Positions 8,289 through 17,335 are shown, counted from the first letter of the stretch. The stretch: 64,000 nt of DNA from Mycobacterium sp. E2479 (GCF_001667925.1 NZ_LZJR01000086.1:124001-188000), one strand, 5' to 3'. Translations and numbers: made by a program. Notes: generated by a model not told the origin, from the letters alone.

Positions 8289-9395
8289 GTGCCGGGCAGT
8301 GACGTCGATGACCTTCGCAGGATGGTTCGCGACTACCTGACTGCGATGTCACCCAGTGAGACGGTTCGCAAGCTGATGGCAACCGACACGGGGTACGACG
8401 AGGCGTCCTGGCGCCGAATGGCCGGAGAGTTGGGCCTGCACGGCATCGCCGTTCCCGAGAAGTGGGGCGGGGCCGGCGCCGCCATCACCGAACTTGCGGT
8501 GGTCTTCGAGGAAATGGGGCGCGCCCTGTTGTGCTCCCCCTTTTTCGCCACCGTCGGGCTGGCGACACAAGCCGTTCTCGCCAGCGGCGACACCGGGGCG
8601 AGCGAACGGTTTGTCCCAGCGTTTGCCGACGGCTCGATGACCGCCACGCTGATCCTCAATGGCCGACTCGGTGCATGGGAGCCCGCGGCCGTGATGTTGC
8701 GGGCCGTCCGCGACGGCGGCGGCTATCGGATGCACGGTGAGGCGCCGCTCGTGATCGACGGCCACACCGCCGACGTGGTCCTGGCGGCCGCCACCACGCC
8801 GGCGGGCATCTCGTTGCTCGCGGTGCGCGGCGACGCGGAGGGTGTTCATCGCACGCCGCTGGCCGGACTCGACCGCACCCGCAAGGTGGCCCGGGTGAGC
8901 TTCGACGGCGCGAAGGCCGAGCTGATCGGAGGCGACGGCGGTGCCGCGAACTTCCTGGCGCGCGCATCGGATCTCGCTCTCGTCGTCCTGGCGGCCGAAC
9001 AGGTCGGCGCCGCGCAACGCTGCCTCGACATGGCCGTCGACTACGCCAAGAACCGAATTCAGTTCGGTCGACCAATCGGCAGCTTCCAGGCGATCAAACA
9101 TCGGTGCGCGGACATGCTTGTCCAGGTGGAGGGTGCGCGTTCGGCCGCGGCGCATGCGGCCGACGTGGCCGACACCGACGGCCTGCCGGCCGCGGCGTCG
9201 GTCGCGAAAATGGTGGGTTCGGAAGCCTTCCTGCACGCCGCTCTCGACAACATGCGCATCCATGGCGGCATCGGATTCACCTGGGAACACGATGCCCACC
9301 TGTTCGTCCGGCGCGCCAAGGCCACCCAGTTGATCTTCGGGGACCCCGACTACCACGCCCAGCGCCTAGCCGATCTCTTCACTGCTGCGGAATGA
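8289..9395 (+). CDS. Acyl-CoA dehydrogenase
   Basis: An acyl-CoA dehydrogenase of 368 residues from the GTG at 8289 (VPGSDVDDLRR). An upstream in-frame ATG at 8226 would add 21 arginine-rich residues that do not look like the family. The C-terminal domain carries RIQFGRPIGSFQAIKHRCADM and GGIGFTWEHDAHLFVRRA, typical of the smaller subunit of mycobacterial FadE pairs. It is 10 bp upstream of an LLM oxidoreductase and divergent from the amidohydrolase-FadE-FadD operon, probably sharing its operator. It may pair with another dehydrogenase of the region. Confidence 0.85.
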   Translation: MPGSDVDDLRRMVRDYLTAMSPSETVRKLMATDTGYDEASWRRMAGELGLHGIAVPEKWGGAGAAITELAVVFEEMGRALLCSPFFATVGLATQAVLASGDTGASERFVPAFADGSMTATLILNGRLGAWEPAAVMLRAVRDGGGYRMHGEAPLVIDGHTADVVLAAATTPAGISLLAVRGDAEGVHRTPLAGLDRTRKVARVSFDGAKAELIGGDGGAANFLARASDLALVVLAAEQVGAAQRCLDMAVDYAKNRIQFGRPIGSFQAIKHRCADMLVQVEGARSAAAHAADVADTDGLPAAASVAKMVGSEAFLHAALDNMRIHGGIGFTWEHDAHLFVRRAKATQLIFGDPDYHAQRLADLFTAAE

Positions 9396-9405
9396 AAGGA
9401 CCCAT

Positions 9406-10308
9406 GTGACCGTCTCCTTCTCCCTCGAACTGCCCACCCAGCGTGTCGAGGCGGTTGACGAATTCGTCAGCGCCGAGGCCATCGCCGACATTGCGCGAGC
9501 TGCCGAGGCAAGCGGATTCGCGGCGGTCCACGTCACCGACCACCCCGCACCCGACGCGAAGTGGCTCGATCACGGCGGCCACCACGCGCTTGATCCATTC
9601 GTCGCGTTGGCGTTCGCCGCCGCTGCAACGTCCGGCGTGAAGCTGCTGACCAACGTCTACATCGCCGCCTACCGCAACCCGTTTCTTGGCGCGAAGTCGA
9701 TCCAAAGCCTGGCCGTGCTGTCGAAGGGCCGACTGATCCTCGGGACCGCCGCGGGGTACCTCAAGCCCGAATTCAGATCTCTGGGAATCGATTTCGACAA
9801 CCGCGGAGCATTGCTCGACGAGGCGTTGGACGTGCTGGACAAGGTGCTCACCGGTGAGGACATCGCCTACGAGGGAACGTCGTTCACCGCCCGCGGTGTC
9901 CGACTGCGCCCGTTGCCGGCGACGCGACCACCGGTATGGGTCGGCGGTAACAGCAAGCCCGCCGTCCGCCGGGCGGTATCGCGCGCGCAGGGATGGGCGC
10001 CTTTCAACACGTTCGGTTACGCCGCGGCGTCGCGGACCGCGGAAATCTCGACGATCGACGACCTAGAGCTCGCCATCGACTGGGCCAAGCAGTACGCGGC
10101 TGAAATCGGCCGCACCACGCCGCTGGACATCTGCTTCTCTGCCGGAAACCTGTTGGACGACAGCCGATCGGCCGACGAACGTCACGCGACCATCGCCAGG
10201 CTTTCCGCGTCGGGGGTCACCTGGCTCACCATCGCGCCCCAGGGTGCCGACCGGGCCGAATTCATCGATCGTTCCCGCGCGTTCGCCAAGCAGTTCATCA
10301 CGGCCTGA
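9406..10308 (+). CDS. LLM class F420-dependent oxidoreductase
   Basis: A 300-residue luciferase-like protein. The N-terminus MTVSFSLELPTQRVEAVDEF, the HVTDHPAPD segment (about residues 46-54), LSKGRLILGTAAGYLKPEF (about 105-123) and LRPLPATRPPVWVGG (about 166-180) follow the F420-dependent LLM pattern. The GTG start lies 10 bp after the acyl-CoA dehydrogenase stop. It is a second, diverged LLM enzyme besides that at 2122-3078. It likely performs hydride transfer on an intermediate of the same route; the substrate is unknown. Confidence 0.85.
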   Translation: MTVSFSLELPTQRVEAVDEFVSAEAIADIARAAEASGFAAVHVTDHPAPDAKWLDHGGHHALDPFVALAFAAAATSGVKLLTNVYIAAYRNPFLGAKSIQSLAVLSKGRLILGTAAGYLKPEFRSLGIDFDNRGALLDEALDVLDKVLTGEDIAYEGTSFTARGVRLRPLPATRPPVWVGGNSKPAVRRAVSRAQGWAPFNTFGYAAASRTAEISTIDDLELAIDWAKQYAAEIGRTTPLDICFSAGNLLDDSRSADERHATIARLSASGVTWLTIAPQGADRAEFIDRSRAFAKQFITA

Positions 10309-10315
10309 CGCCTCC

Positions 10316-10753
10316 TCATGCCATCAGGCTGTCGGCCGCGAATGCGTCCACACTGATACGGCGATGGGCGAATAGCCACCGACCGTTCACCGGGACCAGC
10401 ACGTCGCGGTAGCGGCCCCAGTGGTCGAGCCCGACATCCGTGTGAACGGCGAAGTAACTACTGACCTCGACCCTGTCGCGGGCGACCGACCCGAACCGGA
10501 CGCTGGCGACATGGTGCCGGACATGTGTCGGTGCCCGGCGCGCCGATCGCGATGGCCGGGTCACCGCGGCGCCGAGACCGGCCTCGATTTCCGCCGGACC
10601 GGTCAGTGGCTCGGCGGCTCCGGTGAACTGCAAGACCCCGTCATCCCCGAAGCAAGCGGCCAGTGCGTGGAGATCGAATCGATCGGTGGCCGCTGTGTAG
10701 TCGGCCAATGTCTGCCGCACCGACTCCCGCACTTCGAGTTCCCAAGCCTCCAT
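10316..10753 (-). CDS. SnoaL/NTF2-like protein
   Basis: A 145-residue single-domain cone-fold protein of the nuclear-transport-factor-2-like superfamily. It has the typical N-terminal helix (VRQTLADYTAATDRFDLHALAACFGDD region), a central GPAEIEAGL loop and a C-terminal beta sheet ending WLFAHRRISVDAF. Members act as small isomerases, dehydratases, cyclases or binding proteins for steroids and polyketides. It faces the LLM gene convergently (8 bp gap) and is divergent from the isochorismatase-like gene, with an operator-like palindrome between them. Function is not readable. Confidence 0.75.
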   Translation of the reverse strand: MEAWELEVRESVRQTLADYTAATDRFDLHALAACFGDDGVLQFTGAAEPLTGPAEIEAGLGAAVTRPSRSARRAPTHVRHHVASVRFGSVARDRVEVSSYFAVHTDVGLDHWGRYRDVLVPVNGRWLFAHRRISVDAFAADSLMA

Positions 10754-10788
10754 CTAACCTCCCAAGTTAACGTTTGTTGTCGGCACAC

Positions 10789-10804
10789 GATAACGTGTGT
10801 TCTC
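10789..10804. promoter_or_regulatory. Palindromic operator candidate (GATAAC-GTGT-GTTCTC)
   Basis: One arm mismatch from the GAGAAY-N4-RTTCTC consensus. It ends immediately before the ATG at 10805 and contains TAACGT (10791-10796), a plausible -10 for a nearly leaderless mRNA. It lies between divergent genes. Confidence 0.5.
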
Positions 10805-11440
10805 ATGCCACAACCACGGCTGCAAGACCTGCTGACGCCTGCCACCACGGCGCTGGTTACCCAGGAGTGCCAGGGCGGGGTGATCGGGCCGCAGGCCGGC
10901 TTGCCGTTTCTCGCCGAAGAGGCCCGCCGCCAAGCGATTCCCAACATCGCCAAACTGCTGACCGCGGCAAGGGCGGCCGGTGTCGCAGTCGTGCATTGCC
11001 TGATTCAGAAGCGGCCCGACAACCTAGGGTCGAACACCAATGCCCGGCTTTTCATCGCCGGGAAATCGTTCGCGGCCGACTTGACCCCTGGCAGTCCCGG
11101 CGCGTCGGTTCTGCCCGAACTCGGACCTGCACCCAGCGATCTGGTGCTGACCCGGACCCACGGAGTCGGGCCCATGACGGGTACCGATCTCGACTCCGTG
11201 CTACGGAACATGAACATCAAGACCATTGTCGGAGTCGGTGTTTCGGTGAACATCGCCATTCAGAACTTCGTGATGGACGCGGTGAACCGCAGCTATCAAT
11301 TCGTGCTGCCGCGCGACGCGGTCAGTGGGTATCCGCGAGAGTATGCCGAGTCCATCATCGACAACACGTTGGCACTGCTCAGCACCGTGACCACTACGGA
11401 TGCCGTGGTGGACGCGTGGAAAGACATCTGCACACCCTGA
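10805..11440 (+). CDS. Isochorismatase-like cysteine-hydrolase fold, catalytic residues lost
   Basis: A 211-residue isochorismatase-fold protein beginning MPQPRLQDLL; the ATG at 10805 is chosen because the upstream extension is not family-like. Normal members use an Asp-Lys-Cys triad. Here, by visual alignment, the Asp position reads VTQEC (Glu21), the Lys position reads LVLTRTHG (Arg117) and the Cys position reads VSVNIAIQNF (Ala151). It is therefore probably not a hydrolase of the usual type, though the fold and GTDLDSVLRN helix are kept. It starts at an operator-like palindrome and lies upstream of the amidohydrolase-MaoC pair. Confidence 0.8.
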   Translation: MPQPRLQDLLTPATTALVTQECQGGVIGPQAGLPFLAEEARRQAIPNIAKLLTAARAAGVAVVHCLIQKRPDNLGSNTNARLFIAGKSFAADLTPGSPGASVLPELGPAPSDLVLTRTHGVGPMTGTDLDSVLRNMNIKTIVGVGVSVNIAIQNFVMDAVNRSYQFVLPRDAVSGYPREYAESIIDNTLALLSTVTTTDAVVDAWKDICTP

Positions 11441-11468
11441 CCCGATCTGGATGTTCGGGACCGATGGT

Positions 11469-11483
11469 GATAACGTCGTTCTC
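11469..11483. promoter_or_regulatory. Degenerate operator candidate (GATAAC-GTC-GTTCTC)
   Basis: It resembles the palindrome at 10789-10804 but has a 3-bp spacer. TAACGT (11471-11476) could be the -10 for the amidohydrolase at 11529. Weaker than the perfect copies. Confidence 0.35.
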
Positions 11484-11528
11484 AAATAGCGTAAATGATC
11501 ATATTCGCTGCTCAGGAGGAGAAGTTCC

Positions 11529-12722
11529 ATGTCTTCCCGTTCCTTGCCGTACCCGGTTTTCGACATCGACAACCACATGTACGAGACGACGGACGCGCTC
11601 ACGAAGTACCTGCCGAGGGAGCATCGCGGAAAGGTCGGCTACGTCGAGGTCAACGGCCGGCCGAAGCTCGTGGTAAAGGACCACATCAGCCATATGATTC
11701 CCAACCCGACGTTCGAGCGGGTGGCCCGGCCGGGAAGCGCCGAGGACTACTTTTTGGGCAACAACCCTGAAGGCCTCAACTTCCGCGAATTCATCGGCGA
11801 GGCAATGAATGTCATCCCGGCCTACCAAGCTCCGGCACCCCGACTGGAGCTGATGGACGAGTTGGGCATCGACCAGTGCGTGATGTACCCGACCCTCGCC
11901 AGCCTCATCGAGGAACGCACCACCGATGACGTCGTCCTCACCCACGCGATCATCCACGCGCTCAACGAGTGGATGCACGAGCACTGGACGTTCAACTACC
12001 GCGACCGGATCTTCCCCACCCCCGTCATCTGCCTGCCGCTGGTGGACGAGGCCATCAGGGAATTCCACTGGGGCGTGGAGCGCGGTATGAAGACGTTCCT
12101 CGTCCGGCCTGCGCCGGTACCCAGCCGCTTCGGCGGCTCGCGGTCCATGGGGTTGCCCGAGTTCGACCCGTTCTGGGAAGAGGTCGTCAACGCCGGCATG
12201 CCGGTCACGATGCATGCCTCCGATAGCGGATATCAGAAACACCTCATGGAGTGGGAGGGCGGCGACGAGTATCTGTCGTTCAAGCCGAGTGCGCTGCGCG
12301 AGGTCGTGATGGGCCACCGGGCCATCGAGGACACCCTGGCCGCGATGATCTGCCACGGTGCGCTGTCACGCTTCCCGGACTTGAAGATTTTCTGTGTCGA
12401 AAACGGCAGCGGGTGGGTGCGCAATTTGCTCGAGCAGCTCAACACGGCGTACAAGATCATGCCCAAGGAGTTCGACGAGCATCCCGTCGAGGTGTTCAAG
12501 CGCAACATCTACATCCACCCGTTCCTGGAGGACGACCTTCAGGGAATCATCGACATCATGGGCGAGGACCACGTGATGTTCGGCTCGGACTTCCCTCACC
12601 CCGAGGGCATCGGTGACCCACTGAGCTTCGTGGACCGTCTTGACGGGATACCGGAATCGGTACAGGCAAAGATTATGGGCGGCAACGCTATTGAGCAGCT
12701 GGGCCTCAAGGTCCCGGCGTGA
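11529..12722 (+). CDS. Amidohydrolase family protein
   Basis: A 397-residue amidohydrolase_2-type barrel, close paralogue of the 947-2125 product. The first metal-site region is DIDNHMYE (residues 12-19) and the late motif is GSDFPHPEG (352-360). An AGGAGG site precedes the ATG. Its end overlaps the GTG of the MaoC hydratase by 4 bp, so the two are cotranscribed. Coupling with a hydratase suggests that the barrel acts on a CoA ester or on the acid released from one, for example a hydrolytic ring or C-C cleavage; this is inference. Confidence 0.85.
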   Translation: MSSRSLPYPVFDIDNHMYETTDALTKYLPREHRGKVGYVEVNGRPKLVVKDHISHMIPNPTFERVARPGSAEDYFLGNNPEGLNFREFIGEAMNVIPAYQAPAPRLELMDELGIDQCVMYPTLASLIEERTTDDVVLTHAIIHALNEWMHEHWTFNYRDRIFPTPVICLPLVDEAIREFHWGVERGMKTFLVRPAPVPSRFGGSRSMGLPEFDPFWEEVVNAGMPVTMHASDSGYQKHLMEWEGGDEYLSFKPSALREVVMGHRAIEDTLAAMICHGALSRFPDLKIFCVENGSGWVRNLLEQLNTAYKIMPKEFDEHPVEVFKRNIYIHPFLEDDLQGIIDIMGEDHVMFGSDFPHPEGIGDPLSFVDRLDGIPESVQAKIMGGNAIEQLGLKVPA

Positions 12723-13195
12723 CGCAAGCACCGGCCGCTCCCACGGTGTACAACGGCATCTCCGAATTCGAGGCGCACGTCGGTGAGCACCTCGGCTACA
12801 GCGACTGGCGACAGGTGACTCAGAACGAGATCAACCTGTTCGCCGAGGCCACCGGCGACCATCAGTGGATTCATGTCGATCCGGAGAAGGCAGCAGCCGG
12901 GCCCTACGGCAAGACCATAGCCCACGGATATTTGACGTTGTCGCTCGTACCCATTCTGGTGCAACAGATTTACCGGGTAACCGGGCTGGCAATGCAGGTC
13001 AACTACGGTTCGGACAAGCTACGATTCCCCGCTCCCGTTCCGGTCGACTCCCGCATCCGGGCCGGGGCCGAGTTGCTCAAGGTAGAGCGTGACGACAGGG
13101 GCGGCCGGGCCACGGTGCGCGTCACCGTCGAAGTCGAGGGAAACGATCGGCCGGCGTGTGTGGTCGACACGATCGCCGCGATGGTCGACGCCTAA
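12719..13195 (+). CDS. MaoC-like (R)-specific enoyl-CoA hydratase
   Basis: A 158-residue single hot-dog-fold protein. The hydratase-2 motif FAEATGDHQWIH places the catalytic Asp at 47 and His at 52, and GPYGKTIAHGYLTLSL follows. It would add water across a trans-2-enoyl-CoA in beta-oxidation. The GTG overlaps the TGA of the amidohydrolase (GTGA). Unlike the MaoC-like protein at 19737, it keeps both catalytic residues and can work as a homodimer. It is convergent with the CoA-transferase, 49 bp away. Confidence 0.88.
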   Translation: MTQAPAAPTVYNGISEFEAHVGEHLGYSDWRQVTQNEINLFAEATGDHQWIHVDPEKAAAGPYGKTIAHGYLTLSLVPILVQQIYRVTGLAMQVNYGSDKLRFPAPVPVDSRIRAGAELLKVERDDRGGRATVRVTVEVEGNDRPACVVDTIAAMVDA

Positions 13196-13244
13196 TCCGG
13201 CCCCGGAAAGCGGTACGCCCTCGCAAATAGCCGGGGACCAAACA

Positions 13245-15641
13245 TCAAGCGTTCAGGACACGTTCGCCGATGATCCGTTGTTCACGCAATGCGGCGATCT
13301 CCGCATCGGAAAGCCCAAGCGCCCCAAGGACCTCGGCGTTATGCTGCCCAAGCGTCGGGGCCGCCGTCCGGTGCTGGTGCACGGGACCCGGTGAAATCCG
13401 AAATGGCCAGCCGGGAAATCTCTGGCGACCGGTGATCGAATGGTCCAGGTCCTGGTAGAAGCCGCGCGACTCAAGCTGTCCGACGTCATACATCCGGTCG
13501 GCGGCAAGCAGCCGCTCCGCGGGCACCCCAAGGTGCGCGAGCGTGGCAACGAGCTCGTCCGCGGGCTGCGTGCACGTCCAGCTGGTCATGATCTCGTCGA
13601 ATTCGTCGTGGTGTTCCCTGCGGGCCTGCGCGGTCATGAACCGCGCATCGTCGCGCAGGTCATCGCGGTCGATGGCATCCAGCACCGAAAGCCAGTCAGC
13701 ATCGTCGCGCACGGACAGCGCCACCCACTCGTCGGCGATGCTGGTGGGGTAGACGCCTTGGGCGTATTCGCGGTGGCGGTTTCCCTCGCGAGGACGCACC
13801 GTGCCCGTCAACGAGTACTCGATGACGGGTTCGGCGGTGACCGCCGCACCAATCTCGATTTGTGCGGCCTCGATCAGCTGACCTTCGCCGGTGCGGCGTC
13901 GATGTTCGAGGGCGGCCAGCAGCGCGACGCAGGCGTGCACGCCGGCAATCGGGTCAGCGGGCCCCTGCAGATTGCACGGCGGTCCGTCTGCGTACCCGGT
14001 CACGGCCGACATCCCCGCCACCTGTTCGATGTTCAGTGCCCAGCCCACGTAGTCGCGCCACGGTCCCTCCAACCCGAATCCGGGCATCCGCACCATGATC
14101 ACGGCAGGGTTGACTTGCGAGATGGAGTCGTAGTCCAGCCCAAATTGCTCCACCACGCGCGGCGAGAAGTTCTCCACCACCACGTCGGCCTCGGCGGCCA
14201 GGCGCAGCGCCAGCTCCCGGCCTTCAGCGGAGGTCAGGTCCAATGTGATGTCGCGCTTGTTGAGATTGGTTCCCTGCCATAGGGGCCCGCGCTCGTACCA
14301 GTCGTCGCCCTCGCGCAGCAGCGCACCCGAGTAGCGATGCCCATCGGGGCGCTGAATGGATTCGACCTTGACGACATCGGCACCGAACGCGCCGAGGTAG
14401 CACGTCAGATACGCGCCTGCCCAGAAGGTGCTCAAGTCGAACACCTTCAAACCGGCGAACGGCAGCGCGATGTCTAGGGCGTTCGTCTCGCGCTGGGCCG
14501 CGTTGCGTTCACTCCACCCGGCCGGCACTCCCCTTCGGACGTCGGGAGCGGGCAGCGGCGGCGGGACCGGGGTCTTCGAAAGCCGGAACGGCGCACCGGG
14601 TCTCGTGAATCGCCCTGCGCCCGAGCCGGCTTCGAGGAAAAAGCCCCGCTCGGCGTACTGCGGAGAGCTCAGGATGGTATCGCCGTTCGTGACCGGCGCC
14701 GCCGGTATCCGCATGGCCTGACTCAACTCGACGAGATCGGCAACGGACATCGAATCGAGGAAGGGCTGCGCCTTCGCGAAAAACTCATCGCGCTCAGGCC
14801 CGCCCAGCATGATCGCCAGCTGATGCTCGCCGAACTCGGGCAGCCCGATCATCGCGCACACATCCAGCCAGTGCTGACCCGTCAAACAGTTGATCCCGAT
14901 CCAACCGTCGGCGGCCGGCACGATTCCCAGCATCGGTGCCGCTTTGGAATTCGTCGGTAAGCCAAGGCTTTTCAGGCGTGCAGCCATCAGCATCGGATAG
15001 GGCAATGTCGACAGCAGCGACTCGAACATCGACACATCCACCTCGACCGGCCGACCCGTTCGGGCCGCGGCGATCCGCAGCGCCGTCAACGCGCCCAGGG
15101 CCGCGTACCCGCCGGCGATGTACTCCGGGATTCGGGCACCGGCCTGCACCGGCTCCCGACCGGGCTCGCGCACGTTGACCCATCCCGCCGCAGCTTGCAG
15201 GGTCAGCGGAGTCGTCACCCTGCTGGACAGCGGTCCGTCCTGACCGAAGTTGGAGATCCTGACCACGACAAGATTCGGGTTGAGCCGTTCGAGGGTGTCC
15301 CCGTCCAGGCCCCAGTCCGAACGCTCCGTCGTGCCTACCGGCAGGTTCTCCACCAGCACGTCTGCCGCAGAAATCAATTCGTGGACTGCTGCGATGTCGT
15401 TTTCCCTCGTCAGATCGATTGCGGTGCCGCGCTTTCCTGCGTTCAAGTACTCGAACAGCCCGCCATGCGGCGGATCCGGATTTTCGGACGGGAACGGACC
15501 CCATCGACGCAGGGGGTCACCTTGTAGGGGCTCGATCTTGCACACGTCGGCGCCGAGATCGACGAGCAGCTTCGCGCAGTAGGGGCCTGCGATCTCGGAG
15601 GCCACCTCGACGACGCGCAAACCGGCCAGCGGCCGGTTCAC
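13245..15641 (-). CDS. Tandem-fused family III CoA-transferase (CaiB/BaiF)
   Basis: A 798-residue protein made of two CaiB/BaiF-type domains: residues about 1-385, beginning VNRPLAGLRVVEVASEIAGP, and about 395-798, beginning FAGLKVFDLSTFWAGAYL. Family III enzymes move CoA between acids through an Asp-bound intermediate. The second domain has the expected Asp in QGPADPIAG; the first has Glu at the matching place (ARIPEYIAG), so it may be structural. The GTG at 15641 is chosen for its GTGA overlap with the aldehyde dehydrogenase stop. The pair suggests aldehyde to acid to CoA ester conversion. Confidence 0.88.
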   Translation of the reverse strand: MNRPLAGLRVVEVASEIAGPYCAKLLVDLGADVCKIEPLQGDPLRRWGPFPSENPDPPHGGLFEYLNAGKRGTAIDLTRENDIAAVHELISAADVLVENLPVGTTERSDWGLDGDTLERLNPNLVVVRISNFGQDGPLSSRVTTPLTLQAAAGWVNVREPGREPVQAGARIPEYIAGGYAALGALTALRIAAARTGRPVEVDVSMFESLLSTLPYPMLMAARLKSLGLPTNSKAAPMLGIVPAADGWIGINCLTGQHWLDVCAMIGLPEFGEHQLAIMLGGPERDEFFAKAQPFLDSMSVADLVELSQAMRIPAAPVTNGDTILSSPQYAERGFFLEAGSGAGRFTRPGAPFRLSKTPVPPPLPAPDVRRGVPAGWSERNAAQRETNALDIALPFAGLKVFDLSTFWAGAYLTCYLGAFGADVVKVESIQRPDGHRYSGALLREGDDWYERGPLWQGTNLNKRDITLDLTSAEGRELALRLAAEADVVVENFSPRVVEQFGLDYDSISQVNPAVIMVRMPGFGLEGPWRDYVGWALNIEQVAGMSAVTGYADGPPCNLQGPADPIAGVHACVALLAALEHRRRTGEGQLIEAAQIEIGAAVTAEPVIEYSLTGTVRPREGNRHREYAQGVYPTSIADEWVALSVRDDADWLSVLDAIDRDDLRDDARFMTAQARREHHDEFDEIMTSWTCTQPADELVATLAHLGVPAERLLAADRMYDVGQLESRGFYQDLDHSITGRQRFPGWPFRISPGPVHQHRTAAPTLGQHNAEVLGALGLSDAEIAALREQRIIGERVLNA

Positions 15642-17098
15642 GCGGGTATCCCGATGGCCTTGGGCTCCATGTAGGCCCGCAATCCCATTACACCGCCCTC
15701 CCGGCCGATTCCGCTCTGCTTGAAGCCGCCGAACGGGGCGTCTCCGGGGATCGTTCCGTTGATCGACACCTGCCCGGTCCTGATCCGGCGGGCGATGGCG
15801 ACCGCGCGGTCGACGTCGCTTCCCCACACCGCACCACCCAGACCATAGGCCGAGTTGTTGGCGATGGCGACCGCGTCATCGTCGTCCCGGTACCGCAACA
15901 CGGTGAGTACGGGACCGAACACTTCCTCTTGCGCGATGTAGGAATCCGCCGATGCACCGCGAAGGATCGTCGGCTCGAAATAATAGCCGCTGCCCAAATC
16001 CTTCGGTGTGGCTCCGCCGGCCACCACGGTTGCACCGTCGGCTTCGGCGCGCTTGACGAATCCCTCGACGCGGTCGAGATGTTCGCGACTGATCAGCGGT
16101 CCCATGGTGACGGCCGGATCGACGGGGTCACCGATCACGACGGTGCGAGCCAGCGCGGCGAGCCGGTCCACCACCTCGTCATGAATCGCGTCGGAAACCA
16201 GCAGCCTGCTGTTGAGGATGCAGGCCTGGCCGGCATGCATAGTGCATCCCTCGAACAGCAGCCGCTCCAACAATTCGTCGGTGACGTCGACGTCGGGCAG
16301 TAGTACGGTCGCAGACTTGCCGCCGCATTCCAGCAAAACGCGCTTCATCGAGGTCGCGGCGGCCGCCATCACATCGCGGCCGACGGCCGAGCTGCCGGTG
16401 AAGCTGACCATGTCGACCCGAGGATCCAATGTCAAGCTCCTGCTGGCCTCGACACTGGTCGGCGTCACCACGTTGACGACGCCTGCCGGAATGTCGGTGT
16501 CCTCATCGATGATTCGCGCCAACGCCAACCCTGCCAGTGGCGTCAGCGGCGAAGGCTTGAGCACAAGTGTGTTGCCGGCCGCCAGCGCCGCACCTAGCTT
16601 CATGACGTTAAGGGTGTGCGGGAAGTTCCATGGCGTCATAGCGGCCACCACACCGAGAGGCTCGTAGCGCAACAGCGTGGTGCCCGCGGCACCCCACGCG
16701 TCCAGCTGAGCCTCTTGAGGCTCGATCGCGAGTTCGGCGGCGTGACCGACCATGAATGCCGGACCCTCGACGTGAATAATCCGCTCGTTTGCCGTACAAC
16801 CCCATTCGGCCTGCGCCAGCGCGTAGATCTCCTCGCCTCTGGCCATCAAGGCATCGCTGAGTTGTCGCAGGCATCGCGCGCGTTCCGCGGGTTCGGCCGA
16901 TGGCCACGCGCCGGCGTCGAATGCGGCCCGCGCCGCCGCGATCGCTTGCTGGACCTGTGCGACGCTCGCGTCGGGTGCGGTGCCGATCACTTCCTCGGTG
17001 GCGGGGTTGACGACGTCGTAGCGCCCACTATCCGCGTCTACCCACCGGCCATCGATGAAGTGCCCGTATGCGTCGAGGAGAGACCGAGAGCCAGCCAT
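15638..17098 (-). CDS. Aldehyde dehydrogenase (NAD(P)+)
   Basis: A 486-residue ALDH-superfamily enzyme that oxidises an aldehyde to the acid. The catalytic Cys293 is in HAGQACILNSR and the general-base Glu257 is in LLECGGKS, where Leu of the usual LELGGK is Cys. The TPWNFP motif is at 155-160. ATG 17098 is chosen over a 37-residue longer frame because it begins a normal N-terminus (MAGSRSLLDAYGHFIDGRW) after a purine-rich stretch. It is the first gene of a two-gene minus-strand operon divergent from the P450 operon. Confidence 0.9.
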   Translation of the reverse strand: MAGSRSLLDAYGHFIDGRWVDADSGRYDVVNPATEEVIGTAPDASVAQVQQAIAAARAAFDAGAWPSAEPAERARCLRQLSDALMARGEEIYALAQAEWGCTANERIIHVEGPAFMVGHAAELAIEPQEAQLDAWGAAGTTLLRYEPLGVVAAMTPWNFPHTLNVMKLGAALAAGNTLVLKPSPLTPLAGLALARIIDEDTDIPAGVVNVVTPTSVEASRSLTLDPRVDMVSFTGSSAVGRDVMAAAATSMKRVLLECGGKSATVLLPDVDVTDELLERLLFEGCTMHAGQACILNSRLLVSDAIHDEVVDRLAALARTVVIGDPVDPAVTMGPLISREHLDRVEGFVKRAEADGATVVAGGATPKDLGSGYYFEPTILRGASADSYIAQEEVFGPVLTVLRYRDDDDAVAIANNSAYGLGGAVWGSDVDRAVAIARRIRTGQVSINGTIPGDAPFGGFKQSGIGREGGVMGLRAYMEPKAIGIPA

Positions 17099-17241
17099 CG
17101 CCTGCCTGCCTTCCTGACTGCTTGACCGCGCCGCAGCGGTGCAACGCCATTGAAAACTTACATACTTCGACTGTGTGTACACGGCTACCACGACGCCGTC
17201 AACAGGCAATTAACCCTAATCTATCGCTATATACGCTTCGA

Positions 17242-17271
17242 TTGACAGGTGCGTCGCGTGTACGGTAGACA
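17242..17271 (+). promoter_or_regulatory. Promoter candidate for the igr-like operon
   Basis: TTGACA (17242-17247) is followed after 18 bp by TAGACA (17266-17271), 64 bp before the P450 GTG. The surrounding 237-bp divergent region also holds a perfect GTGTACAC palindrome (17175-17182) and a weak GTGT...ACAC repeat (17258-17272), possible sites for the TetR protein encoded at the operon end. No GAGAAT-type palindrome is present here. Confidence 0.4.
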
Positions 17272-17335
17272 CCTTGGAAACGGACATTCTTTCCTAATGT
17301 GTCCGAGCAGCTCTCTGTGTCGAGGAAGGCCTGCT

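Noticed and set aside
13201..13236. CCCCGG...CCGGGG inverted repeat between convergent genes
   Set aside because: 6-bp arms with a 24-bp loop and no T-tract do not make a credible terminator.
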